A stretch of DNA of 64,000 nt. It comes from Aquatica leii. Its lineage: Eukaryota; Arthropoda; Insecta; Coleoptera; Lampyridae. A program made the translations under genes and the position numbers. Where the stretch lies: positions 8,422,937 through 8,486,936 of the forward strand of contig CM069436.1 in the NCBI GenBank assembly GCA_035610365.1, in the 5' to 3' direction. Below are positions 10,720-22,173 of this stretch, piece after piece. Position 1 is the stretch's first letter. Every line of letters begins with the position of its first letter. Below the pieces are notes generated by a model, which saw only the letters and a list, made by a program, of their open reading frames with translations, was not told the DNA's origin and ran no database searches.

Positions 10720-13132
10720 GAGAAGCACTAACATTACTGCCAATAATTATTGATAAATTTGGGGCGACCGCTACCGTAATTAGTGAGCCAAACGTTATCA
10801 TCACTAAGAACATAAAACTAACAATAGACGCAAACCACCGGACAGCAATTTATACATCCACCAAGAACACCGCTGGAATCAAGTGCTTGGAGGGGAATGT
10901 TTACACAAAACGCGAACTTAGGTAGGTGAGGTAAATAACATCTCTAAAGACAGCAAAGATACGGATGGCTCGATAGTATTCGTAGGGGACTTTAATGCAA
11001 AAGCGACGGAGTGGGGATCCAACAAGTCAAATAAAAGATTAGACTACCTACTCGAGTGGATGGCAAAAGAAGACTTAATTATACTACACACAGGGTTGAA
11101 GCTGATGTTTGTATGCGGAGGTAAAACCTCTTTTATAGGCAAGGAGGTGGCACGTCAAGTAACGCAGTGGGCAGTACTACAGGAAGAAAGTATAATTGAT
11201 CATAAATACATCATGTTTGAACTGAAACTTGATGATAAAAGAAAAGAAAACTTACCTTATCAAACACCTAGATGGAACCTCAATAAACTCGACGAGCCCA
11301 AAACCGATACAGCTCTAAGAAGTTAATTAGACTATGATAATGTTATGAACGCCGAGTTGATTATCGAAGCCTTGACCTTTGTCTGCAACGCAAACATGCC
11401 GTCTTCAAGAAAAGGTAAACCCAAAAGCGCTCCATTTGGTGGTCAGGCTCCACCCTACATAGTGGATGATTTCAAAAGCAAAAGGCACAACTACAAAATT
11501 GTCAAAGCAAAACAGAAAGCGTAGGAAGAACTCGACAATAACCCTTGTGGAACGGGATACAAGGTAGTCACAAAAAAATGAAGGTTGGCAAAGGACTCAG
11601 CTCCCCTTCCATCGAGAAAACCCAACTCGCGATTGACACATTATTTCCAGAACATCGCATAACAACTGGTTTATTAGAGAGATTACTCCCCAACCCCCCT
11701 TACACTCGAGGAATTAAAAGAAGTTGCATAGTGCTTAGGCACTAAAAAATCTTCTGGTTTAGACGGTATCCCGAACGAAGCAATTATAATCTTAGCTAGC
11801 TTACCATCTAGGACCCCTGTTAAACTCATTCCAGGCAGAATTTTCCCGGATCAATGGAAGAAGGCAAATCTTGCTCTGATCCCTAAAACTCATAGTGACG
11901 AAGCAGCCACGAAAGGATATCGCCTTATATGTCTCAATATTGGAAAGTTTTTTGAAAGAATGATACTTAAGAGAATTGCAAATGAGTTAGACAGGCTAGG
12001 CGGTTTGCCACCCATTTAATACGGTTTCAGACAGGGAACGTCAACGGTCGATGCGCTGGAAAGGATACGGGACCTAGCGGCTGAGGCTAAGAAGGGGGCT
12101 TGGAGAACCAGATGATTTGGAGCACTAGCCTCTCTTGATATTAAAAATGCATTCAACTGGGTCCCATAGGTCCACCTGATTGAAAAGATGCGCAATTAAA
12201 GTATAAAGTCTCACCTGATAAAACACACCACGAGCTATCTGAGAAATGGGACTTTGATGTACACAGTAAAAGGCGAGTACAGTATACAACATCGATGACC
12301 TGCGGGATCCCACAAGGATCCATTTTGGGCTTCATATTGTGTAACATGTTTTACGACGATCTACTGACCGCTCAGCTACCAAATACCATAGGTCTAACGA
12401 CCTTCGCCGACGACTTAGCTATCTTTGGAGAAGGAAAAAGTGTCCAATCTTTAACCCAGAACATGAACCAAAGCCTACTCGTGGGAGACGGGTGGCTGGG
12501 GGATAATAAGTTGTCAGTAACAATTAAAAAAACTGAGGCGATCGCCTTTACAGGCAGAAGAAAGCTCGACGATATAAAGTTCTGTTATAAAGGTGTGACG
12601 GTATCTACCAAAAATACCATAATATAGCTGGATGTCGTTCTGGACAAAAACCTCTCCTTCGCGCAGCACGTAGAAAGCACAACCACCAAAGCGGACAGAA
12701 GGACAACTGCCCTAGCGAGATTAATGGCCAATGTAATAGGCCCGACAGCGGCTAAACGTGAAGTAATCATGTCAACCATTCACTCGACACTTCTATACGC
12801 AGAACCAGTGTGCCTGGCAAGGAAGATGGGATCACTAGCAAAAAGGAGCTTGCCTACTTATCCCGAAACTCGACATATGGGTCAACCGGAAACATGGTAA
12901 CCCAAACTTTTAAGGTACGCAAGCATTTACAGGCCACGGTTGTTTTGGTGCATACCTATCCGCCATAAAAAAAGATCCGTCTTATTTTCTGTGCCACCAT
13001 GAAGTGGATGATGTTGCGCACATCTTCACTTTCCGGAGATGGGATGTAGAAAAAAAGACTCTAAGTAACACATACATTATTGACCAAAACAACCTGATCA
13101 AGTCCATGCTGCAAAACGAAAAACCCTGAAGT
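10720..13132 (+). pseudogene. ORF2 (endonuclease + reverse transcriptase) of the R1-like element
   Basis: The endonuclease half shows an intact FVGDFNAKATEWGS motif (10979-11020) and a later IIDHKYI motif (near 11200), the catalytic GDxN and DH elements. The RT starts near 11755 (SSGLDGIPNEA), continues through YGFRQGTSTVDALERIRDLA (12020-12080) and ASLDIKNAFNWV (catalytic Asp, near 12130). It then reads CGIPQGSILG (12300) and FADDLAIF, with the catalytic Asp pair at 12409-12414. Near 12985-13040 it reads FLCHHEVDDVAHIFTFRRW, the C-terminal R1-type finger with some metal-binding Cys lost. Several stops (for example after TKNTII at 12625) and frameshifts inactivate it. Confidence 0.85.
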
Positions 13133-13240
13133 GATATCAGCGCGTTTTTGTAGAGGGTTCTAAAAACCAAAGAGAGTGAATGGCAAAAATGGTGCATTCA
13201 AACAAACGACGTGCCAGAAATACAAGACAAGTAATAGGGA

Positions 13241-14060
13241 GGGGGGCGAAATGGGATTTCATGCTACCTACTACCATACTGCGCGCGTGTGCTCTTTTAT
13301 TTAATCAAAAGCGCATAGGGTATTACTTGTAGTTCACAATAATTCACCGGTTGTCTATAGTTTTTACATATACTTATCATATTTACTTTGTATAGTCTCT
13401 TAATACGTTTTAATCTTTATGCACATAGATAGGTATTAATAATTATCTCCCACCAGTCGGCTACTAAGAAATTGAAATTCAGGTCAACCGCACCTGATAG
13501 AGAATAACAGTTATAGTTTCAAGAAAAAACTCTACACTTTAGGAATGTTGACCTGGTTGTCTGAGTGATTGCATAACTGTGTATTTCGAGGTCACGACGT
13601 GGTGAAGAAAACCGTTTGGTGTTACCACCTGTCATGACTGACCGTGGCAAAGGCCACTTGAGCCCATTGCGTTGAGCAAACGCCTTGTTTAAAGTAAATG
13701 TTACGAGAATTCACTCGCAACTTAAATGTAAGCGACTAGCTCAATATAATACGGCGAGTGGATGGCAGTTCTCGGTGTGCTAATCATAAAGTAATTTAAA
13801 AAGGCGCCAAAACTGCTAGAAGCTAGTTAGATACCGTTTAAACCTATTTACCATTGAAAGAAAACAAATGTCAAAACGCAGGTTATAACAAGGAATACAT
13901 TTATTTTATAAAAGAAAGAGAGGTTAGGAAATATGTAAGTATCACAGACATTAATCGTTGATGCAAGCCCCATTCGGTTGGTCAACACGTCGTACTTAAA
14001 ATAAAACTTGTTGGCTTAACTTTAAGTTTTATACTTGTGATAACACAAATAGTATGTACG
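13241..14060. other. Intergenic DNA with a short repeat shared with 52.9 kb
   Basis: No ORF is supported. The segment 13690-13830 resembles 52860-52960 (see separate entry). The remainder is unassigned. Confidence 0.4.
13690..13830 (-). repeat. LTR-leader-like repeat, copy 1 of 2
   Basis: The stretch shares GTTACGAGAATT, then CTCGGTGTGCTAATC and a nearby GGCGCCAAAACT block with 52865-52945. Read on the minus strand, AGTTTTGGCGCC resembles the tRNA-Lys-type primer binding site start (TGGCGCC) of gypsy-like elements, followed by a leader. No gag is recognisable beyond it. A truncated LTR-retrotransposon leader is the likeliest reading, with modest support. Confidence 0.4.
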
Positions 14061-14073
14061 TAGGGGAAACCGG
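14061..14073. repeat. Left terminal inverted repeat of the pogo-like element
   Basis: TAGGGGAAACCGG at 14061 is matched in reverse complement by the right end (CGGGTTCCCCTA ending at 17213). Confidence 0.75.
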
Positions 14074-14525
14074 GGTAAAACGGGGTACCGGGGCGGAACG
14101 GGAAATGGGCAAGGTGCTCGCTACAGACGACAGAAACGCATCCACATCGCGCACAACTTTCAGTTCGCTGCTCCACGTCATACGCAGTAGGCGTTCTTAG
14201 TGTGAGAGTGTTTTTTGTATGGATTTTATCGAAGGTCGACAAAGAAGCTTGCAAATTCCAATCCTTGCTCTACAACACCAAAGTAATTGCACTATACACT
14301 ATTCTTTGTTCGGATATTAGCATTACATGTACGTTTAAATATACTTTTGACTAACTAAAAGTCAATTGATAACTCAAGTCTAACAAATATAACCTGCATA
14401 ACACACGTGTTCACGTGAACGCAATTTTGAGGCACAGTGGGTGGGGCAGAATTGGGTATACCCCGTTCCGCCCCTGATGATGTTTCAACTTTTGATATAG
14501 ATAGGCATTTTTGTTTCATCTGCGG

Positions 14526-16474
14526 ATGGTGCGTACATATAGAAGATAAACCACCCGGCAGTCTTCGTCTACAAATGCCATGAACGCTGTTGATGCGGTT
14601 GTCAGTGGAGAAATGGGATACGTGGCGGCATCTAATCGGTTTGAAGTACCATCATCAACACTGGAAAGGTATATTAAGAAAAGACGACAAAATCCAGAAG
14701 CTGTGGTTGATAAAACTTCAGGCAAGTACCACACCGTTTTCACAGCTGAGCAAGAGATTGAACTTGTAACTTACTTGAAAGATATGCAGAGACAACTCTT
14801 CGGAATGACTATGAAAGAATTTCGTCGACTGGCATATCAGCTAGCCCAAAAGAATAATTGCAGCCATAATTTCAACAAAAAATCAGAAATGGCTGGAGAA
14901 GACTGGGTTAAAGGCTTTCTGAAGCGTCACCGTGATTTAAGTCTAAGAAAACCACAAGCAACATCTGGAGCACGGTCATGGGCTTCAATAAAGTCGCAGT
15001 ATCAATTTTTTTCACTCTTCCGTGATTCCGAAGCAGTTTTCTAAAATAATTGGGAATAAAGGGCAACGCCAAGTAGATGTCTTAACTTCTGCTGAAAGAG
15101 GCACCACTGTTACAGGCGAGATATGTTGCTCAGCTGCTGGATCGTATATGCCACCAATGCTGGTATTTCCGCGAAAGAAGAAACAACGGGAATTTGAAAT
15201 TGGTCTTCTTCCAGGGGGCTGGGTTGAGGTTAGCGATTCTGGTTGGATGACCGCGGAAATTTTTTTGAAATGGTTTCAAAAGTTCATTCTTTTTTCCAAA
15301 GCGACGAAGGAAAATCCATTCCTATTACTTCTCGACGGGCATGCGTGACACACAAAGAACTTGGCCGTCATAGATCTAGGTCGTGACAGTGGTGTGGTAA
15401 TATTATGCTTCCTTCCCCAGTGTTTACACAGACTTCAACCATTAGACGTGGCTTTTATGAGACCTTTGAGCTTATACTATGAAGATGAAATATCGAAATG
15501 GCTCAGGTCACACCCAGGAAAAGTGGTACAGCTTTTCAACGTATCTGCACTCTTTGGCCAAGCTTTCCTAAATGCAGCAAATATGAGAACAGCTATTAAA
15601 AGCTTTGAAAAATCTGGTATCTGGCCACCTAATTTCAATGTATTCACGGATGAAGACTTTCTACGGGCAGAAACAACAGATATTTCCTTGGAGAACCCTG
15701 CTGAGAGAACAACACAGGAAACACCGACTGCAGCAGCCGCCCCTATTCCGTTCATTGAAACCCTTGAAGATCTTCCCAAGATGCTGTGCCATCTGAAGAA
15801 ATACGCGTAGATACTTTGCCATCTACCAAAACACTTCAAATTCACCCGATACCTGTTACTGTTAATTTTTCTATCCAGGAAAATCTTTCCGTGCCTACGA
15901 GTGACGAGAATCTTACATCACCAGTGAGCATTCATGTCAGTCCTAAACCTGGCTGTTCCTGGATGTCCGATTCTCTCAGCCGTATCATTGCTGACACGAA
16001 TTTTTCAATCGCATCCCCAAAAGATCTCATCCCGTTACCAAAAGTGGAAACTGGAATGAGAAGAGTTAATAGAACGCGTGGAAAAGCGGCAATCCTTACT
16101 GCCTCACCTTACGTGAAGGTACAGAAAACATAATCCAAATTAAACCTGAAGAACACTCAAAGACGTAAAAATAATGGAACAAAAGCCAATTTCAAAAAAG
16201 AAAGAAAAATAATTGAACCGAAAACTAAGCCAAAAAAACAGAAAAGAATGGGAAGTGAATCTGAAGAAAGCTTGGAAGTCACTATAATTTAATTAATAAA
16301 GGCGGTTTCTTACAAGATGAAGACGCGATCTGCTTGTATTGCCTTGATTTATACTCCAAGTCCACTGAAGGCTAGTGTTCTTGTAGCATTTGTAAAAAAA
16401 TGGGCTCATTTATCGTGTGCTGGTCTAGATAGTGACGACGATGAGAGTGTTCTCATCTGTAAACTATGCCAATA
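14526..16474 (+). pseudogene. pogo/jerky-family transposase with C-terminal PHD-like finger
   Basis: The ancestral start is the ATG at 14526 (MVRTYRR, then an in-frame TAA at 14547), in frame with the MNAVDAVVSGEMGYVAASNR helix-turn-helix that starts at 14580. A CENP-B-like second DNA-binding domain follows to about 14950. The DDE part shows TSAERGTTVTGEICCSAAGS (15085), PPMLVFPRKK, FLLLLDGHA (15325, second Asp) and HRLQPLDVAFM (15430, third acidic residue). The segment with the first catalytic Asp is lost in a frameshift/deletion near 15010-15030. Around 16330-16474 CLYC, CSIC, WAHLSC and CKLC form a C4HC3-like finger, split by an extra A in an A7 run and a TAG. The protein would cut and paste the element. 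Confidence 0.85.
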
Positions 16475-16483
16475 ATCAGTACC

Positions 16484-16960
16484 TCCGGGTCCGGACATTA
16501 GGGCGCCGCCGATAGGGCGCGGCCGAAAGGCGAGACCGTTAGGGCGCGAGGACAATTGGGCGCGAGGACAGCTGGGCGCAAGGACATGAGGGCGCGAGGA
16601 CAATAGGGCGCGAAGACAGTACGGCGCGGGACAAATAGGCGCAGGACAAAGTATACAACCCAAACAAAACTTGTAGATTTTTTGTTTAACAATTAAAAAA
16701 GTAGGCACCTACTTCATAAGACCATCATCAATAAAGTAAAAATAGTTTTATTCAAAAATATAATGAAATGTATTAGAGCTATTTAAAAAAAATATAAAAA
16801 AGCATGCATTCATTATAAAGTCCCGCGCTCTACTGTCCCAGCGGCCTACTGTCTTGGCGCTCTCATGTCCTCGCGCCCAACTGTTCTCGCGCCTTAACGG
16901 TTGCGCCTTTTCGGTCGCGTCCTATCGGCGGCGCCTTAATGTCCTAGTCGCGATCTACCC
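16484..16960. mobile_element. Foldback (MITE-like) element with minisatellite-like inverted repeats
   Basis: Two GC-rich arms of about 130-170 bases (16490-16655 and 16815-16950) are inverse copies of each other around an AT-rich centre. Each arm is built from repeated ~16-17 base units of the type TAGGGCGCGAGGACAAT. The flanks carry TCAGTACC at 16476-16483 and again at 16961-16968, an 8 bp target duplication, fitting hAT- or Mutator-type movement. It lies in the pogo-like element directly after the transposase stop, so it is the later arrival. ORFs inside it are by-products of the repeats. Its autonomous partner is not in the window. Confidence 0.8.
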
Positions 16961-17200
16961 TCAGTACCCCATCGTGTCCCGGGTACATTTCTTATTGTAC
17001 CCCGGGGGAGGGGCAGAATGGGAAATTTTCCTTTAGTCTTTTAAACAGTAATTTTTCATAGTGATTAGTAATTTAGATAAGTTTAGCTTTAGTTTCTTTG
17101 TAGAAAAAGAAGTTAATAAACATATAAATTGCCAAATGACGGTGTTGTCCTATTCAAACTTTCACAAAACGTGACCAAAGCTTAGCTGCTTCGTTCCGCC

Positions 17201-17213
17201 TCGGGTTCCCCTA
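17201..17213. repeat. Right terminal inverted repeat of the pogo-like element
   Basis: TCGGGTTCCCCTA is the inverse of the left terminus with one mismatch in the first eleven bases. TA forms the outermost dinucleotide on both sides. Confidence 0.75.
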
Positions 17214-19833
17214 CAGTTGGGAGTGCAAACAACTGACAACGTAATTAAGAGAAAACTTAAATAGGAAATACAATATTCAAAATTTGTTTTACCGAAGTAT
17301 GTGATTAGCTAATGGCACCGTCTTTATAATTTTCTAAAACTTGCTGAAAAGTAAATTATCACGTACATACAGCGTTATCACAAATAAGTTCCTTAGGTTC
17401 ATACGATCTATGAGAAAAAATTAGATACACCCAGTTTCCCCCAAATTAGTACTGATATGTTGGTAAATGGGTCTTTCAATATATTTATAATTGTAGCAAT
17501 TAACCAATGGTTTCGATGTTCTCAATTAACGTAGGTACGTAAATTGTAGAGTCATCGTATGATTTTTTTTCTAAGGTGAACGAACAAGGTATCAATGTCT
17601 TAACATTAATCGGACACGTGTAAGTAGCCAAAGTTGCTAATGACAAAATAGAAATTTAAATTGCACCGTAAAATGACAATGCATTCTTACCCCGATGAAT
17701 TTCTCAACAAAAACGCAGAATTATTAGATCCTAGTAGAACTTGTGTCAGTTTTTACTACATTAAAATAGCCCTATATCATATTACACAGTTCTAAAATCT
17801 TTTCATGTAAAATGATAGATTAATTCTTTCTGAATCGAAAAGTTTCTACTTTAAAAACTGTCTAAAGTTGCATAAAAATTCGATCCAGTTTTCATTTGTT
17901 TGTATTTGGGCAACTGTAATATAATATATTTCCTATTAAATAATTTTTTTCGTAAATTTGAGACATATATGTTTAGGTCATTTCAAACTATTCTCTTTAA
18001 AACGTATCGACTTGGAAACAACAACAAAATGGTAGTTCCGGAAATAAATTATTTTGTCTTTTATCACTTAAAACCTAATCAAGTTAATACTGACATTACA
18101 AAAGGTTAAAGTCCGTACGGTTGTGGTGCTAATGTTTAAAGGTTAAAATTTTTAGGTTGCGCTAGCCACCTAACCGCTACCCTTATAAATACAACCGGGA
18201 CCGACGACGGGTTAAGCACCCGAAACACGTCCGAACACTTTTAGAAGTGACCTAGGTTATTATTGTCTTTTTTTTTAAACTAATATATACCCGATCGTAC
18301 ACAATTTATCAAAATTAGTTGAAAAAAAAACGATTAGTTGTAATCATAGTACGATTTGAGTTACGAACTACTATAGAGAACATCCGTCAATGTAACCGTC
18401 AGAGAAAGTGGAAGAATGAATGAGCAATTTGGCAGATTAACCTTGTCCCGATCTCTCTATATAAGTCTTCCGAACCAGATATATTCGGGTCTAAAAAAAA
18501 TAAGATTGTTTTATCTGAAAACAAGGAAAATATTGTAGTCGGCCAGAGAAGGACGAACCACTAACCGATGTAAATTTTATCGCGATCTGGAATTACTTTA
18601 GGGCTTCCGGGCGTCTACCCGCTATATCTCCTGCGTGTACCAGAGCATTTATGTTTGTTCATGCTGTGGACGTTTCGTCACCTGTTGCAAGAGGCATTCC
18701 TGATTTATTTTAAGCTGAAATTGAAAAAGTAAATTGGTGCGAGTTTGAATCGTGATACCTTTTAGACTGCGTTTTTAGTATGTACGTGAGTACGCTCTGA
18801 TAGAGTGCAAAAAGTCACGTACACGAAACGCTCAAAAAGTTACCAGTTTTCTTTTAGCAATTAGATTGTGACATATATAATGCATGAAGAAAGTTGCACT
18901 TTCTTTTGTAGCTTCAGATTGGGAAATGCACGATAATGAAGACGTATCCTTAGGGAGCTTGTAAATTAAGGGTGTTGCGTCAAAGGAATTATTATGGTTT
19001 ATTTCGCGTCCCGTTTTGCGACGGTTACAAAACTGATTCGATGCAACTTTCGTAATGATGGAAAAGCGTTTGTCTGCCTTTTTCCTCCGGTGTATTATTA
19101 TGACTTCCTGAAGGTTGTTTATGAATGGCTTTACCTGTTCCTTCCTCAAGTTGATAATAGAAGTTCGCGTGCGACGTGTGAGTTAGAAACATTCGCCGTT
19201 GAAACGAAATTTGAAATCTAAATCTCATTCTCTCAGCCTGCTGCAAAATCCATTTCGTTTTAACTTGACGTTCAAATTGAATGTTTTGTAGTGTGGAGGG
19301 GGGAGGGGGTGGGTTTGTAAGGGTGTGCAGATCGCGGGGTCCAAGGGGGAAAAGTGCTCTTGATAAGCGTGATTTAGCAGCCCCGGGGATATTGATTTTT
19401 ACGTCCCTCATCCCCTAACCCTCTCTCAGTTTTATATGTCTGTTTTCTTACTGTAATAGCTCGGTATGTTGCGCGCGCCATGTCGAAATGAGGAGAAAAC
19501 AGCGAGAGGGACGCGACGGGGAAAGATGGTTTTCATTGGTGTTGTGTTTCCGCGGCGGGTGGGGATCCTGTAGGCAAATGCAGCCATTATTCTGGATCTC
19601 ACGGTGCCAATTGCTAACTAAAGACGCCGTTAAGGCTTCCTGATGCATCGACAAGTAAAAAGTCCCGTTGTTAATGATGCATCCCACGGCGAATATTGCC
19701 AACAGCAGTCACGCACCTTGTAAATTTTAGGCACGCGCCTCCACTCAAACGCTTGTTATTAAATTGACACTTTGTTTTATGATAGAGATTACAAGAATTA
19801 CTTTTAATACTGAGTCTTCTCCTTCTTTTACAG
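17214..19833. other. Unassigned DNA, possibly intron upstream of the 19.83 kb exon
   Basis: No protein family was recognised. A purine-rich G tract lies near 19297-19310. Open frames at 18832-19411 have no supporting motif. Confidence 0.4.
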
Positions 19834-19889
19834 CTCGCTTATTGCCCACAACTACGACGGCCAACGGCTTTTAACTTCTTTTACTACTG
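19834..19889 (+). CDS. Candidate host-gene mini-exon (56 bp)
   Basis: A strong polypyrimidine tract and acceptor (tcttctccttcttttacag, ending 19833) is followed by 56 bases and an ideal donor (CTACTG then gtaagtaa at 19890). One frame reads through as SLIAHNYDGQRLLTSFTT; another is also open (LAYCPQLRRPTAFNFFYYW). The exon is more GC-balanced than its flanks. Size and paired splice sites suggest a small internal exon of a real gene whose other exons are outside or unrecognised. The protein is not identified. Without transcripts this remains a prediction. Confidence 0.45.
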
Positions 19890-22066
19890 GTAAGTAATTC
19901 GAAAATTTTATTACATCATTCAACTCTCGTGCAGTCGACAATATAAAAACTTTATTGTTACGGACCATCTGTTTTTCGACTGGAAAAAAATCGTGCCAAT
20001 CGTGTACGTTTCAATTGGGAATTCCCAACAGTTAAAGACTTACGAGCCGAGATTAGTCGGTGTTAATTGTCGCCACAGTGAATGGAGATGTCCCGTGGCG
20101 TGTCGGCGCGCGGTAAGCGTAAGCGTGAGCGTGACGTCCCGGCTCGCATGGCACGGAAACGCCGTGGGATCAGAACCGGAAATGGGCAGACATCGGTTAG
20201 ATTGGGTACGCCACGCGCCCGCTACGTGTTGATACACTTGTTCTTCCACGGGACCACTTCTGCCACCCTATCTTTACAAGCATCCCGACTGCCTTACTTG
20301 CCTGTCTTACTGACTGATCCCTCACGCCTTGTTTACTAGCATCACTTTTATCGGAAAAAGCTTTATTCCTTTCCCGTTGAATTTCTTTAAAGGACTCTTG
20401 TGTGTAAGATGGTAATCGGAACAGATTTTCTTTCGCTGTCCATTTGATCTTTCTTATTCTACCTTTTTTCTATTTTATTTGCGAAACTTTTTTTCTCGCC
20501 ACGATTTGAGTACGCTTTTTTACTACAGATTATTTTGCAGAAATTTTATAAACGTTTTGAAAAGCCTGAAGCTTTAGCGATTGTGTTGAGGCATTAGGAT
20601 TAAGGATTTGAACGTATTAACTGCTGTTAGTATTAGCGTTGAATTTTAAAAGTTCTTAGACTTGAAGTTGTTTTTAATTAACGTTTGGGAAAGAGAATTT
20701 CCTCGTGCACTTAAAACGAGGTTTTCTTTGCATTTAATTCGCTGTATTATCTTAACCGTGTCGATTCTTAGATTTTGGCGCGACAGAACGCTTTCATTAA
20801 GATTTTAAAAGGTTTTTCTTTACCAACATAACACTAATTTTAATAATACTAAATCCATTTATTTTTTCTTTAATTAATTAATTTGCAATCGATAATAAAC
20901 GTGAAACGAATCAAAATTTGCTGATTAGTAATTAAGTGGAATATATTGAGTCAATAATAAGCAAAATTGAACTATTTCCGCTTAGTAGCTTCATTTATCT
21001 TTATAAAACTTTATATCACATTTATATAACAACTTAATCTTCAAAGTCGCTTATATTTGTCTGGTTTCTCGTTAATTAACCGCAATTTTCATTTAATCTG
21101 TTTAATGACATTCCGATATGTTTTCGTGTTGTTTTACTGTTGCGGTTATAACATTTTTGTTGCTGATTTAAAAAAAATTTACACACTATTAGGTTACTCT
21201 GTTTATGTGGCCTACATGACTTAATCATTTCTTTGATCTGTAACACCAATTTTATCTCTTGATTTTCTTGATTTTTGAATGAAACTTAATTTATTTAATA
21301 TCAATGGCAATTTATATAAACACCGTTCGCGACAACTCAGATAACTGCACTCGTATTTATTTATACGGCACGCGCGTAACAACGAATATGCATTACTTAT
21401 TTATGCGAACAATTGCACGATGTTTTTAGATTTATTGAGTTCATCTGTTATAGTTTTTTGTTATCGTCTTCTGAAATATTTTTTTCTACAACACGTAGAA
21501 CGTTCCAGAGCAATATAAAATAGGATTATTGTGGGATATCTTCTAGACACTCTTCTCGTCAAATAAGTATTTCTAATAATTTGATTGCTTTCTAACGCAA
21601 CTTAGACGTACTGAGTACTCAGAAATGGTGTGTATAGAACAACAAAATTAGAACGTTTTAAAGTTCACAAAGGGTCACTTCGGCGTTCTAATATTAACGG
21701 TACCATTTCAGTAAAATGTAACTTCATGTAAAAAGATTATGTTGCTGAATTCAGAATTTGCATCAGTTTCATCAAATCACATCGAAATTTGATCTAAAAA
21801 CCGTTACAGAACTGGTTTACAATTTTCTTTTTTTTCAAAACGTTTTTCTTTCTAGGTTTTATCTTGTCTTCCTTTTTAAATTTTACTACCAGTTTATGAA
21901 AATTTTAACAAAAGTTGAAACTGAGCAATTCATAGCTTGAATATGAAAATTCACAACTATTTTAGGTGCAATAGCCTTTATTTCTTTTTGAATTCCATGC
22001 TTTCAGCTCATTGTTAATCTTCTTTTGTGTGTTCTGTCTTCTAATACTATAAGTGTGTTTGGTTTT
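19890..22066. other. Unassigned DNA, possibly intronic
   Basis: A GC-richer island at 20060-20335 has open frames on both strands but no recognisable domain. The rest is AT-rich. Nothing else was identified. Confidence 0.4.
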
Positions 22067-22067
22067 T

Positions 22068-22173
22068 AAAAAAAGGTTATATGCAACTCATGTATTCGCT
22101 AGGAAGTTGGCGCGCAAATTCCTCGTTGTTGCCAATTGTTCCATATTAGCCAGTGTTGCTAATGCTAGTCACA
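22068..22173 (-). repeat. 3' LTR of the CsRn1-like element
   Basis: Shares AAAGGTTATATGCAACTC, TATTCGCTAGGAAGTTGGCG, TTCCTCGTTGTTGCCAATTG and TATTAGCCAGTGTTG with the copy at 26137-26243, with scattered substitutions. The outer edge is set by loss of similarity. Confidence 0.8.

Larger units (their letters stand above)
8540..13240 (+). mobile_element. Near full-length degenerate R1-clade non-LTR retrotransposon
   Basis: The plus strand holds, in order: a leader, an ORF1 start (8685) leading to a gag-like protein with zinc knuckles (10437-10600), an endonuclease (10970-11250), a reverse transcriptase (11740-12640) and a C-terminal finger region (12985-13040). About 4.7 kb with two ORFs and no RNase H is the usual plan of R1/TRAS/SART-group LINEs. 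Many frames are interrupted by stops and frameshifts, but several catalytic motifs survive, so it is younger than the minus-strand LINE at 0.6-4.6 kb. No 28S rRNA flank is visible, so it is not in the classic R1 site. Exact ends are estimates. Confidence 0.85.
14061..17213 (+). mobile_element. pogo/Tigger-like DNA transposon flanked by TA
   Basis: The element begins TAGGGGAAACC at 14061 and ends with the inverse GGTTCCCCTA at 17213, giving terminal inverted repeats of about 11-13 bases bounded by TA, the target of Tc1/mariner-pogo transposons. G-rich subterminal motifs recur inside (GGGGCGGAACGGG at 14090, GGGGCAGAATTGGG near 14444, GGGGCAGAATGGG near 17011). A decayed pogo/jerky-type transposase gene lies within. 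At 3.15 kb it is near the size expected plus a 477 bp foldback insertion at 16484-16960. It is inactive. Confidence 0.85.

Noticed and set aside
16406..16708. Pro/Arg/Cys-rich minus-strand ORFs
   Set aside because: They are translations of the repeated GGGCGCGAGGACA units of the foldback element.
19993..20339. Overlapping GC-rich ORFs on both strands near 20.1 kb
   Set aside because: No domain, no splice-site pair and no preferred frame; left as an unassigned island.
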